A DNA stretch of 64,000 nt, from contig NZ_DYHZ01000003.1 in assembly GCF_020723905.1 (NCBI RefSeq), forward strand, positions 248,001 to 312,000, given 5' to 3'. The notes under the pieces are model-generated. The model was not told the DNA's origin. It searched no databases and worked only from the letters and a program-made list of their open reading frames with translations. How positions within the stretch are numbered: position 1 is the first letter of the stretch; the number at the start of each line of letters is the position of its first letter. Shown piece by piece: positions 37,254 to 46,581 of this stretch. The translations under genes were made by a program, and so were the position numbers. The stretch is from Anaerolinea thermophila (lineage in GTDB: Bacteria > Chloroflexota > Anaerolineae > Anaerolineales > Anaerolineaceae).

Positions 37254-38812
37254 AACCGCTATTGCCTGATTTTCGCGTCCGACAGCGTGATTACTTGCTG
37301 GAAATTGCTCGAGCGTTAACGCAGGAACTGGATTTAAAAAAATTACTCGGGCGAATACTTCGCATAGCCATTGAGATGCTGGCAGGGCAGGCAGGGTTGA
37401 TTGCCTTACGCGAAGAAGAAGGCGGCTGGCGGGTGGTGGTGACTCAGGGCATTCCTATGCCTTTCTTGCGTGCCATTGAAAATGTACTGGCTAATGTTCC
37501 CGCTGATGAAGACCCTGAACAGTATGAACTACCTGAAATCAATCGCCAGGTAAACGAACTGGCACAGGCCGCCAGCATGGGGTTACTCCACGGGATTGTC
37601 TTGCCTTTGGTTACGCTCCAGCGTGTGGTCGGGCTGATTGTTATCTTTCGTTCTTATGCCGGCAGTTTTACGGCAAATGATATAGCCTTATTAAGTAGTT
37701 TTGCCGATCAGGCGGCAATCGCAGTACAAAATGCCCAGTTATACACCCAAACTACACTGGAAAAAGAGCGCCTTAATGCATTGTTAGATTCTCTTGCCGA
37801 TGGGATTTTGATTCTCCACCCGGATAATCGCATCGAGCGATGTAACCCGGCAATTTCTCGGATGCTTAATATGCCGCTGGAAAAAATTCGCGGAAAACGC
37901 CATGAAGAAATAATCCGCTGGAGCAAGCCACCTCAGGGCATTACACTTGAACAGGCTGAATCGGATGGCTGGCCCCTGACTCCGCATGCGTACCTCTATG
38001 TGGAAGGTGATCTTGCCCGTCCAGGATTAGCCCCTTTACCGGTAGGAATTACTTATGTTCCTCTGATTTCCTCTGAAAACCGTCTGGTCAATATCATCGC
38101 GACGGTGAGAGATATCACCCGCTTTCGGCAGGCAGAGGAGCTCAAATCTACTTTCATCTCCATTGTCAGTCACGAACTCAAAACGCCGGTGGCATTAATC
38201 AAGGGGTATGTAAGCACTCTGAGACGAGAGGATGCTTCCTGGGATCCGGAAATTATCCAGGATAGCCTGAAGGTAATTGAAGAAGAAGCCGACCGGTTGG
38301 CAGTGATGATTGAAAACTTGCTGGATGCTTCCCGCTTACAGGCTGGGGGCCTTACGTTAAAAAGAAGCGATTTGTCTCTCCCAGACCTGGCTCAGAGGGT
38401 GGCTCAAAGAATGCAAACGCAAACATCTTCTCATCGCATTGTGGTAGATTTTCCCGATGATTTTCCCATTGTACTTGCTGATGAAGGCAGGATTCAACAG
38501 GTGCTCACGAACTTGATTGGAAACTCCATCAAATATGCTCCAGGCGGTGAGGTGCGTATTCATGGAGAGGTGCGCGGCAATCAGGTCATTGTTTGCGTCA
38601 GCGATGAAGGTCCCGGTATTAACCCGGAAGATGTCCCTCATGTATTTGATCGTTTTTATCGTAACCCTGAAGCCGCAAAAGTAACGAAGGGGGCAGGGTT
38701 AGGTTTGTACCTCTCCCGTGCCATCATCGAAGCCCACGGAGGAAGAATCTGGGTGGATAGTCATCCCGGTCAAAAGGGGGCTCGTATTTGTTTTACATTG
38801 CCCAGAGATTAA
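37247..38812 (+). CDS. Soluble GAF-PAS histidine kinase
   Basis: 521 aa without membrane helices. GAF domain about 20-165, PAS about 180-290, HisKA with H309 in SIVSHELKTPVALIKGY, and HATPase_c with NLIGNSIKYAPGG (N box), VSDEGPGI (G1) and GAGLGLYLSRAI (G2). No response regulator gene is adjacent, so it is an orphan. It is translationally coupled to the aminotransferase (7-nt overlap), so its stoichiometry follows that enzyme. Signal unknown; cytoplasmic small molecule or redox sensing through GAF/PAS is plausible. Confidence 0.93.
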   Translation: MLEPLLPDFRVRQRDYLLEIARALTQELDLKKLLGRILRIAIEMLAGQAGLIALREEEGGWRVVVTQGIPMPFLRAIENVLANVPADEDPEQYELPEINRQVNELAQAASMGLLHGIVLPLVTLQRVVGLIVIFRSYAGSFTANDIALLSSFADQAAIAVQNAQLYTQTTLEKERLNALLDSLADGILILHPDNRIERCNPAISRMLNMPLEKIRGKRHEEIIRWSKPPQGITLEQAESDGWPLTPHAYLYVEGDLARPGLAPLPVGITYVPLISSENRLVNIIATVRDITRFRQAEELKSTFISIVSHELKTPVALIKGYVSTLRREDASWDPEIIQDSLKVIEEEADRLAVMIENLLDASRLQAGGLTLKRSDLSLPDLAQRVAQRMQTQTSSHRIVVDFPDDFPIVLADEGRIQQVLTNLIGNSIKYAPGGEVRIHGEVRGNQVIVCVSDEGPGINPEDVPHVFDRFYRNPEAAKVTKGAGLGLYLSRAIIEAHGGRIWVDSHPGQKGARICFTLPRD

Positions 38813-38874
38813 TCGCCTGTTTCGCACTTCGCAGAGTGGTATAATCCCATCATCTTTCTATTTAAGGATTCCCT

Positions 38875-40224
38875 ATGGCAAAAATTCAAACTTCTTGCCC
38901 ACGATGCCGCCAGCCTGTTCTTGCTGAAGTAGAGCAGTTGCTGGATATGAATGTTGATCCAAAAGCCAAACAGCGCCTTCTTTCGGGTACTTACAACCGT
39001 GCGGTGTGCCAGAACTGTGGATATGATGGGCCCATTCCCATGCCTCTGGTCTATCACGATCCTGAAAAAGAGTTGTTATTAACCTATTTCCCTCCCGAAC
39101 TGGGACTTCCTTTGAAGGAACAGGAACGGATTTTAGGCCCTTATATTAAACAGGTTACCGAACGCCTCAAGCCAGAAGAACGCAAAGCCTACCTTTTCCG
39201 CCCGCAGTCCATGTTCACCATGCAAACCATGATTGATCGGGTACTGGAAGCGGATGGCATTACCAGGGAAATGATTGAGAAATCTCAGAAACGTCTTAAC
39301 CTGATTCAACGTTTACTGAATGCCACGCCTGCTTCTCGCCCGGAAATTGTCCGGCAGGAAGAAGAAACTATGGATCAGGAATTTTTCCAGATGATTGGAC
39401 AATTTATCGAAGCATCACTGGCGGGAGGAGATCGGGCTACCGCTCAGGCTTTGGTGAATTTGCAGAAGGAAATTCTTCCATTGACTGCTCTGGGACAACA
39501 AATCTTATCTGATTCTGCGGCTATTCAAACAGCCTTGCAAGAACTCCAGGAAGCGGGCAAACGCGGTCTTACCCGGGAAGGCTTGCTGGAATTAATGCTG
39601 AAACAGACAAGCCCTGCCGCGGTTGAAGCACTGGCGCGTGTTACTGTTTCTGGTCTGGATTATGAATTTTTCAACATCCTCAGCAGCCGTATGGAAAATG
39701 CTCCCGATGATGAGAAAAAACGCTTACAGGAACTTCGGGACAAGTTATTGGCAATGACCCAGGAAGTCAACCGGCAAATTCAGGAGCAGATGCAGTCTGC
39801 TCGAAAACTGGTCGAAAATCTCCTTAATGCGCCCAATCTGGAAGCGGCTCTGGAAGAAAATCTTGGCTCGCTGGATGAGTTTTTCGCCGAAGCCTTGCGC
39901 GAGGCGCTGGATAAGGCTCGTCAGGATGGCGACCTTGAGCGCAGTGCCAGGATTCAGAAAATCGTAAACATACTGCAGGAAGCCGCGAAACCGCCTGCTG
40001 AGTACGAACTGATTGAAGACTTGCTCAGCGCTCGGGATGATGTAGCCCGTCGCGAATTGCTCGAAAAGAACGAAGAAAATATTTCGCCTGAATTTCTTCA
40101 GATCCTGTCTGGACTCGTTTCTCAGATGCAGGAACAGGGACAGGAAGAACTGGCTCATCAACTGGAAGGTGTTTACCGGCAAGCCTTGCGCTTCAGTATG
40201 GAAATGAATATGAAAAAGGGGTAA
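38875..40224 (+). CDS. CpXC-domain protein with long helical region
   Basis: 449 aa. N-terminal zinc-ribbon-like CpXC domain with C8/C11 (CPRC) and C45/C48 (CQNC), then LVYHDPEKELLLTYFPPE, typical of this domain. The rest (about 130-449) is rich in Glu, Gln, Leu and Ala and predicted helical, with coiled-coil character. No catalytic motif is seen. TATAAT at 38840-38845 and AGGA 7 nt before ATG support the start. Function unknown. Confidence 0.8.
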   Translation: MAKIQTSCPRCRQPVLAEVEQLLDMNVDPKAKQRLLSGTYNRAVCQNCGYDGPIPMPLVYHDPEKELLLTYFPPELGLPLKEQERILGPYIKQVTERLKPEERKAYLFRPQSMFTMQTMIDRVLEADGITREMIEKSQKRLNLIQRLLNATPASRPEIVRQEEETMDQEFFQMIGQFIEASLAGGDRATAQALVNLQKEILPLTALGQQILSDSAAIQTALQELQEAGKRGLTREGLLELMLKQTSPAAVEALARVTVSGLDYEFFNILSSRMENAPDDEKKRLQELRDKLLAMTQEVNRQIQEQMQSARKLVENLLNAPNLEAALEENLGSLDEFFAEALREALDKARQDGDLERSARIQKIVNILQEAAKPPAEYELIEDLLSARDDVARRELLEKNEENISPEFLQILSGLVSQMQEQGQEELAHQLEGVYRQALRFSMEMNMKKG

Positions 40225-40251
40225 CCCCTAAATATCTTCCTCTTGTTTTAT

Positions 40252-40282
40252 GGGGCTGTCTTTGAAGACAGCCCCTGTTTTA
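40252..40282. terminator. Terminator between the CpXC gene and the FHA gene
   Basis: GGGGCTGTC, 6-nt loop, GACAGCCCC, then TGTTTTATT. The genes converge here, so it may act in both directions. Confidence 0.82.
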
Positions 40283-40283
40283 T

Positions 40284-40949
40284 TCATTCAGCAGGCGGGT
40301 TATCCAGACGCAATCCATGACCTCGCACAGTCAGGATATAGTGATGGTGTGGATCAATTTCTGCAAGCCGTTCCCGTAACCTTCTTACCAGTGCATCAAA
40401 GGCTTGTTCGGTGACTCCAAAGGCTTCTTCTCCCCAAACGGCTTGAATCAATTCTTCGCGAGAAACCACTTCTCCCTGCTGTTTTTCCAGGGTTTGTAAC
40501 AGTCGAAATTGCTGTGCAGATAACGGTGGCAGAACTTCCTTCCCGTTAAGCCAGAGACGACGAGATCGTTCATCCAGTCTCAGACGATATCCTCTCGTAT
40601 GTGGAGGGATAAAGGCATTGCCTAAAGGCAGGGTAGCATCCGAAACAAGAAAAGTGAAATGCTGCACCAGGGCAACCTGAAACACATCTCCATCTTGGAG
40701 AGACACAGGATCTTCAACGCGCTTACCCAGGTAATAGGTGCCGTTTTTACTTCCTAAATCCTCCAGCATGGCTCCATTGGGGAGGGGAGATACCCGTGCG
40801 TGATAACGGGAAATCTGGCGGTCAGGAATAACGATGTCACAGGAAGGATCCCGACCGATAAGCAGGGATTTTTTCATTGTCCATCGTTGTCCATTCAGGG
40901 GACCTGTGGAAGCCACAAGCAAAGGCGCCTCTGTGCCGCTCTGTGTCAT
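40284..40949 (-). CDS. FHA domain fused to OmpR-type winged-helix DNA-binding domain
   Basis: 221 aa. FHA domain residues about 10-105: GR at 32-33, SRYH at 47-50, and GSKNGT at 66-71, the phosphothreonine-binding residues. Winged helix residues about 119-215, ending VRGHGLRL as in OmpR/PhoB C-terminal domains. There is no receiver domain. GGAGGG precedes the ATG at 5 nt. It is divergent from a Ser/Thr kinase. The layout recalls mycobacterial EmbR/PknH, although EmbR has its domains in the opposite order and an extra BTAD. Inferred: a transcription factor read out by phosphorylation from the neighbouring kinase. Confidence 0.88.
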   Translation of the reverse strand: MTQSGTEAPLLVASTGPLNGQRWTMKKSLLIGRDPSCDIVIPDRQISRYHARVSPLPNGAMLEDLGSKNGTYYLGKRVEDPVSLQDGDVFQVALVQHFTFLVSDATLPLGNAFIPPHTRGYRLRLDERSRRLWLNGKEVLPPLSAQQFRLLQTLEKQQGEVVSREELIQAVWGEEAFGVTEQAFDALVRRLRERLAEIDPHHHYILTVRGHGLRLDNPPAE

Positions 40950-40967
40950 GTAATCCCTCCGATACGG

Positions 40968-40999
40968 TATAATATATCAAAGAATCATACTTTTGATAA
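40968..40999. promoter_or_regulatory. Divergent promoter with inverted repeat between FHA regulator and Ser/Thr kinase
   Basis: Minus strand: TTATCA (40999-40994), 17 nt, TATATT (40976-40971) for the FHA gene. Plus strand: TATAAT at 40968-40973 for the kinase. The inverted repeat TATCAAA-N10-TTTGATA (40975-40998) lies over the FHA -35 and -10, a good place for autoregulation. Confidence 0.5.
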
Positions 41000-41084
41000 C
41001 CCTGCAGCGGGTCGTCCGAATAAAACCCAGACAATTACGCCGAATTAAAATTGTCTGAGGTCTGTGTTCAACAGGTAGGAGGAG

Positions 41085-42077
41085 ATGCCAGTTCCGATTA
41101 AGCCGGGAGAGGTGCTGCGAGGGCGTTATAAGATTCGCCGGGTGATTGGTCAGGGGGGAGTGGGTTGTATTTACCTGGCGGATGATTTACGCCTGGAAGG
41201 TCGCACCTGTGCATTGAAGGAAGTGGAACATGATCGTTCTCTGCCCCCCGATTTACTTCGGGAGGCGCGGGAGCAGTTTTTACGTGAAGCCACCATCCTG
41301 GCGCGTCTGGATCATCCCAACCTGCCCAAGGTTTCCGATTTTTTCTCTGTGGGGAACCGTGACTATCTGGTCATGGATTATGTCCCTGGAAAAGATTTAC
41401 GCACCTTAATGGTAGAGGCTCGTCAGGCGGGAACATTTTTAGCCGAAGAAGATGTGCTGGCGTGGGCAAGTCAACTGTGTGATGCGCTTGAATATCTGCA
41501 TGGTCAAAACCCTCCCATCCTTCATCGCGATATCAAGCCCAGCAACTTGAAATTAACCCCCAGTGGATTGTTAAAACTGGTAGATTTTGGTCTGGTGAAA
41601 CTGGCTGCGCCGGGTGAAGTGACTATTACCATTCTTCAAGGACAGGGCACTGCCCTTTACACCCCTCTGGAACAATATGGTGGTGATAGTGGGCATACTG
41701 ATGTGCGTTCTGATATCTACGCCTTTGGGGCTACTCTATATCATTTACTCACCAATCATCCCCCGGCAGATGCCAGAGAGCGTTTTCTGAACCCTGAAAA
41801 ACTCATTCCTCCAAGGCAACTGAATCCTGCTGTCTCTCAGAGAACCGAGCGAGCAATTTTATGGGCAATGTCTTTACATCCTGATGAACGTCCTGAATCG
41901 GTGACCCAGTTCCGTTCAGCCTTATTGGGGGATTATGCTCCCGTTTCGCGCCCTCTTCCCCGGGTATCCACGCAACGTTCTGTTTGGGGGTTCCTACGGT
42001 TTCCCCTGGAGAGAACTTTGCTGGGAACCTCTTTAATGCTGATGGCACTGGGTTTGCTGATTACCCTGTTACGGTAA
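41085..42077 (+). CDS. Hanks-type Ser/Thr protein kinase with C-terminal membrane anchor
   Basis: 330 aa. Gly loop GQGGVG at 22-27, K45 in [10 protein letters not shown] at 147-149 in HRDIKPSN, and DFG at 167-169. The APE motif is replaced by PLEQY after GTALYT (188-198), as in several bacterial kinases. One membrane helix near 311-328 at the very end with almost nothing outside, so no extracellular sensor domain. AGGAGG precedes ATG closely. The partner is the divergent FHA regulator. Its 3' end overlaps the convergent GH3-like gene by 9 nt. Confidence 0.93.
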   Translation: MPVPIKPGEVLRGRYKIRRVIGQGGVGCIYLADDLRLEGRTCALKEVEHDRSLPPDLLREAREQFLREATILARLDHPNLPKVSDFFSVGNRDYLVMDYVPGKDLRTLMVEARQAGTFLAEEDVLAWASQLCDALEYLHGQNPPILHRDIKPSNLKLTPSGLLKLVDFGLVKLAAPGEVTITILQGQGTALYTPLEQYGGDSGHTDVRSDIYAFGATLYHLLTNHPPADARERFLNPEKLIPPRQLNPAVSQRTERAILWAMSLHPDERPESVTQFRSALLGDYAPVSRPLPRVSTQRSVWGFLRFPLERTLLGTSLMLMALGLLITLLR

Positions 42078-44876
42078 ATTTTGGGGAGTCCTGGGTGATT
42101 CTCCTGATCGAACATATTGACGGCTGATTCCATACCATCCTGAGCCAACCAGTATACCGACGAATATCCCGATGCCAGTTACCCCAACAATTCCTTTCCA
42201 GGATTGGGCAAGTACTTCATGGCTACCCGGGAAGCCCAGCGCAAGGTAAAGGTACGAAAATGTACCTCCTAGAAGGATCATTAACCCAATTCTGACCGCC
42301 CAGCGTGAAGAATGAATCAATTGCAGAGAAGCCCAACCACCAGTAAGTGCCCCTCCAATGGTCAAAAGGGTGGAGAGTAGCCACAATCCGATCGTTGGGG
42401 TGCCTTGAGATTTCGGTGGCTCAGGAGTGGATGTTGGGGTGATTTCTGGCGTCAAAGTGAGAGTGGGGGTGGGGGTTTCTGTAGGGACAGGGGTAGGTAA
42501 AATGGCTGTAACCACAGCCCCTTCGGTATTACTTACATCCAGTCGAAGAATATTGGAATTCATGGCAGGTTCACTGGTTACGCGGATTTCCAGCAAGCCT
42601 GCTCGTTCAATTCGATAAGACGCGCGAGCGATTCCGCCTTGAGTTACCGTTTCTATCAATTGGGCTATCCCTGTTTCCCCTCCCGAAGAGAAATGGAATC
42701 GAACAGGAGTACCGTCTGGAACGGGATGGCGGTTGTGATCCAAAATAACCCCTGTTTTCAACGGAATGATATCTCCTACCTTGAAGGTGGGAACAGGCGT
42801 TGCTTCGGAATTTCCGCCTGGCTTCACCATACCTTCTGGTATATCCAGTTGTAAACTGATAATCTGATTGGGGTCAGGAGTAGTTGCTTCTATGAGATCA
42901 TAACCAATCCCTGGAATGGAGACCGGTGAGGCTCCTGAAGGGATCATCTCCTGGAAAAGCAGACGGGCGGCAATTTCGATGAAGGGTGAGGTTTTCCCAT
43001 ATAGGGCATAGTAAGCGTTGAGTTTACTGATGTCGGTAGCATCCAGGTAGTAGGGTGCGTTGAAGGCAAACACAATGATTTTTTTATTCCGAATCCAGTC
43101 AGGCTTTTCTGATAACAATTGCCGTAATGCGCCTGATTCTGGCCGGCTGGAAGATTCGTTCAGGGTGGAGAAAATCAACCAGTCTGCCAGTTGCACATCG
43201 CGTACCAGTGTTTCTGTTCCCTCCTGGTTGCGGAGGGCTTGCCAGAGCTCTAAAAAGGAGTAAGAACTCACCCGGTTAGAAGAAACTTGCGCTCCGGCTT
43301 GAGGCCCATATAGTTGCAAAACTGCGTTCTGCAAAGCATTAATGGCAGGGCTGGGTTTTTCCGCACAGGTGTTGCATTGTCGAGCAAGAATCGTGTCTGT
43401 AAAGAAGACCAGGCGCTCTCTTGGCTGGGGTGGGGAAGGCAAAACATTGATGAGTTCGTTAAAATCTGGACTGATCAATGTTGCTGCACGGGCGGCTACA
43501 TCAAAGGTGATTTTTTGGGATTTACCAATGGCACCAAGGTTGGATTCGGATGGAACAATTTGTTCAAAATCAAAACCGGGATATAAGCGGAACTTCAAGG
43601 TCAGGATCCGTTCTACGGATTCATCTACCCTCTGTGCAAATGTGGGATCTTCATTGTATTTCTGAATGAACGATTCTAAAATGCGTGTCAGGGTGGTGTA
43701 TGAATCGGGGTCTCCACTGGAAACCAGCGAGTCAATGTAAAGAATGTCATTACCCGCAAGAAAAGCATTTCGAGCAATCTGGCGGGCATCGAAGTTTGTT
43801 CCACTGGGATCAAAAAAACGCTGAATGGCTGGACTGCCTAAATTATCGCTGACGATTACACCACCGTTTCCCCGCCACTGCGCAAATTCAGGCAGACTCA
43901 AAATTTCATTCAAAGCCGTGCGATCAAAACTCAATGGGTTTGTGGTCGCGCGGATATTTTTCTGAAATCCTTGATATCGAATGTGAGAAAGCAACAAGCC
44001 GTCAGTTGTAGAGGCTGATGGGATTGGTTCACTGGTCACTGCGATGAACGGTGCCAGTTCAACTTGTTTTAACTGCTCAAAGGTTTTCCGAACGGTGGCT
44101 ATTTCTTCTTCCGGCTGCCGATCTGAACTTCCCCGGCCCGGGAAATGTTTGGCGATGACTGCCATTTTCTCCCCGCTCCCTTGATGAATGCCGGCAATGT
44201 AGGCTTTTCCCATTTCGCTGACCCAGTAGGGGTCCCCGCCAAATGTACGCGAACCGAGGTCTTCTTTCCCTATCGCATAGGGAACATCCAGTACATCCAA
44301 TGAAGGTCCAAAAATCAGATTGAATCCCAGAGCGCTGAGTTCACTGCCAAGCACTGCCCCTACCTGTTGAGCGATGCTGGTATCCCAGGTCGCTCCAATT
44401 GCCATTAGATTGGGTAGAGGGGTCAGACTGGAAAGGATCTGGTCATGGGGAGCAAGGTCGCCTTCTTGGGAAATCCCTATAAAAAGGGGGATATATTGTG
44501 GAATGGTTTGCCCTTCACTTTGAGATTGATTCCACTCAATTTCCTGTAGCGTTCGGATTAGATTGAAAGTGCTCAGCAGTAAACTTTCCTGATCGTTAAA
44601 GTTGTTATTCTTTCGCAGTAAAACGACTCCTCCGATGTGATAGCGGGTGATCAGGGTATAAATTGGAGATTCAGGTGTTATATTTGTTCCTTGGAAAGAA
44701 ACCAGGAATAGTTGACCAATCCGTTCTTCAGGGGTAAGTTTTTCAAGCAGATTGCGTGCTTTTTGCCTTGGGTTATCGGCTTGAGGAAGTGAATTGGCTG
44801 AGGCAAGAGGAAAGATGGCTGTTAAAAGTACAGCCACAAGAAGAAGGATCAAAATAGGGTTATGACTTCTCTTCAT
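42069..44876 (-). CDS. Secreted GH3-like (NagZ-related) protein with Pro/Thr linker and C-terminal membrane helices
   Basis: 935 aa. Signal peptide ([17 protein letters not shown]), GH3 N-terminal barrel about 45-400 ([38 protein letters not shown], and the nucleophile region VIVSDNLGS), a GH3 C-terminal-like sandwich about 430-640, a beta-sandwich domain, a Pro/Thr-rich linker near residues 775-810 and about three membrane helices at the end. In NagZ the loop after KHFPGHG carries an Asp-x-His acid/base pair; here the sequence SSDRQPEEE has no His at that place. It may have altered chemistry or none. Last gene of the minus-strand four-gene operon. Confidence 0.82.
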   Translation of the reverse strand: MKRSHNPILILLLVAVLLTAIFPLASANSLPQADNPRQKARNLLEKLTPEERIGQLFLVSFQGTNITPESPIYTLITRYHIGGVVLLRKNNNFNDQESLLLSTFNLIRTLQEIEWNQSQSEGQTIPQYIPLFIGISQEGDLAPHDQILSSLTPLPNLMAIGATWDTSIAQQVGAVLGSELSALGFNLIFGPSLDVLDVPYAIGKEDLGSRTFGGDPYWVSEMGKAYIAGIHQGSGEKMAVIAKHFPGRGSSDRQPEEEIATVRKTFEQLKQVELAPFIAVTSEPIPSASTTDGLLLSHIRYQGFQKNIRATTNPLSFDRTALNEILSLPEFAQWRGNGGVIVSDNLGSPAIQRFFDPSGTNFDARQIARNAFLAGNDILYIDSLVSSGDPDSYTTLTRILESFIQKYNEDPTFAQRVDESVERILTLKFRLYPGFDFEQIVPSESNLGAIGKSQKITFDVAARAATLISPDFNELINVLPSPPQPRERLVFFTDTILARQCNTCAEKPSPAINALQNAVLQLYGPQAGAQVSSNRVSSYSFLELWQALRNQEGTETLVRDVQLADWLIFSTLNESSSRPESGALRQLLSEKPDWIRNKKIIVFAFNAPYYLDATDISKLNAYYALYGKTSPFIEIAARLLFQEMIPSGASPVSIPGIGYDLIEATTPDPNQIISLQLDIPEGMVKPGGNSEATPVPTFKVGDIIPLKTGVILDHNRHPVPDGTPVRFHFSSGGETGIAQLIETVTQGGIARASYRIERAGLLEIRVTSEPAMNSNILRLDVSNTEGAVVTAILPTPVPTETPTPTLTLTPEITPTSTPEPPKSQGTPTIGLWLLSTLLTIGGALTGGWASLQLIHSSRWAVRIGLMILLGGTFSYLYLALGFPGSHEVLAQSWKGIVGVTGIGIFVGILVGSGWYGISRQYVRSGESPRTPQNLP

Positions 44877-44890
44877 AAAGCATATCTGTT

Positions 44891-45832
44891 TTATGAATGG
44901 ATAATTTTTTCAAAAAGACTCGAATCGATATTTCCTCCACTGATAATTAAGGTGGCAGGGAATTCTTGTACTTTTCCGCTCATCACGGCAGCCAGGGTTA
45001 CCGCTGCAGAGCCTTCGATACGTTCCTGAAAATTTTCCCATGCATAACGGATGGCTTGAGCAATTTCGATTTCCGATACCAGTCGGATATCAAAAAGATG
45101 TGATTTCACCAGGGGAATGGTGATAGAGCTCTCTTCTAAATCGCCAGCCAGACCATCTGCGAGACTTTTCCATTCTACCACTTTCTCTTTGTTTCCCTGG
45201 TGAAAAAGTGCGTGAAAATAAGGCGAGGCTTCTGACTGAATACCAATCACCTTGGGGGGATTGGGTAAATGCTGTATCGCCAGAGCAATTCCTGCGGCTA
45301 ATCCACCGCCACCAACCGGCACTACCACACTTTCAGGGATATTTTCTGCCCATTGCTCAATCAGTTCTACTCCAATCGTAGCCTGTCCGGCAATTACCTG
45401 CGGGTCATTATAGGGAGAAATCCATGTCATCTTATGACGTTGGGCGTATTCTATTGCGGCTTGTTCAGCGTCGGCATAATTCCCGGAGACGAACCGCACG
45501 TCGGCACCCCATGCCCGCATCTGTTCCACCTTGAGAGCAGAAGCATTCTCATATGTGAAAACAATGCAAGAAGTTCCCAGTCTTTTGGCAGCATAAGCCA
45601 CACCCTGCCCGTGGTTGCCAGCGCTGGCACAGACCAATCCTCTTTCTAATTCCCATTCTTCCAGAGAAAAGGCTCTGTTCAGCGCTCCTCTTACTTTGAA
45701 GGAACCCGTAATCTGGTGATTCTCCCATTTGAAGGAAAGAGCGGTTTGTTCATCCCATGTTAATGGCGTTTGAATCACCTCATTTTTTAAGCGTAGATAA
45801 GCCTGTTCAATCCACTCCTTCGGAAACATCAT
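44891..45832 (-). CDS. Threonine dehydratase/serine racemase-type PLP enzyme
   Basis: 313 aa fold-type II PLP enzyme without a regulatory ACT domain. The PLP lysine is K46 in ITGSFKVRGA. SAGNHGQGVAYAAKRLG and the phosphate-cradle PVGGGGLAAG are intact, with C-terminal LIISGGN. Length fits catabolic TdcB-type threonine ammonia-lyase or serine racemase. ATGA overlap with the GDPD gene upstream; 14 nt before the GH3-like gene. Substrate between Thr and Ser is undecided. Confidence 0.88.
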   Translation of the reverse strand: MMFPKEWIEQAYLRLKNEVIQTPLTWDEQTALSFKWENHQITGSFKVRGALNRAFSLEEWELERGLVCASAGNHGQGVAYAAKRLGTSCIVFTYENASALKVEQMRAWGADVRFVSGNYADAEQAAIEYAQRHKMTWISPYNDPQVIAGQATIGVELIEQWAENIPESVVVPVGGGGLAAGIALAIQHLPNPPKVIGIQSEASPYFHALFHQGNKEKVVEWKSLADGLAGDLEESSITIPLVKSHLFDIRLVSEIEIAQAIRYAWENFQERIEGSAAVTLAAVMSGKVQEFPATLIISGGNIDSSLFEKIIHS

Positions 45833-46581
45833 CGTCCTAAAACCTCACGGGCGAGAAGCGGATCATCGGTGATCAGTCCGTCCACCCCATGTTGAACCAG
45901 TTCTTGCATGGCGTTGAACTGGTTCACCGTCCACACGTTGATTCTCCGTCCTTTCTGATGTTGCTTTTGAATGAACACTGGTGTGGCATCCGTATAATAA
46001 GGATGGATAAATTCAGGTGAAAGACCACGCATTATAAAAGACCTTGCCCACCATCCGCTTCGACCTTCCAGTGCGAGAAGGGCTACCGGGACTTCGGGAA
46101 GAATTTGACGCGCGCGCATGAGATTTAACGGATGAAAAGAGGAAAATAATACCCGCTCTTCCAGATGATGTTTCTTCACCAGATGACAGACTTTTTCTAC
46201 CAGTGCATCTGTAGGCGTGGTGTAATTCGTTAATTCCACGTTTATCAGCAGAGATGGGGCAATTTCAACGAAAACCTCTTCCAGTGTGGGAATAGGTTCA
46301 TTGCTAAATTTTGGAGAGAAGAACCTGCCGGCGTCTAGTTGTTTCAATTCAGCCAGAGTCAACCGATGAACCCATCCCTTTCCATTGGTTGTTCTGTCCA
46401 CTGTGGGGTCGTGAATCACCACCACATGACCATCTGCGCTGAGTTTGGCATCCAGTTCAACGGCATCTGAACCCTGCTCAATGGCAAGGCGAAAGGCGGC
46501 AAGGGTGTTTTCGGGAGCATAGGCACAGGCTCCCCGATGAGCAATGATAAGGGGATCGTGTCGAAGGCGAAATTCGTTCAT
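45829..46581 (-). CDS. Glycerophosphodiester phosphodiesterase
   Basis: 250 aa, cytosolic GDPD. IIAHRGACAYAPENTLAAF with catalytic His, DAVELDAKLSADG with the metal Glu and Asp, VVIHDPTVDRTT with second His, and C-terminal INVWTVN and VDGLITDDP. It frees glycerol-3-phosphate from lipid-derived diesters. ATGA overlaps both neighbours (AAA ATPase before, PLP enzyme after), so the operon is tightly coupled. Confidence 0.95.
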   Translation of the reverse strand: MNEFRLRHDPLIIAHRGACAYAPENTLAAFRLAIEQGSDAVELDAKLSADGHVVVIHDPTVDRTTNGKGWVHRLTLAELKQLDAGRFFSPKFSNEPIPTLEEVFVEIAPSLLINVELTNYTTPTDALVEKVCHLVKKHHLEERVLFSSFHPLNLMRARQILPEVPVALLALEGRSGWWARSFIMRGLSPEFIHPYYTDATPVFIQKQHQKGRRINVWTVNQFNAMQELVQHGVDGLITDDPLLAREVLGR

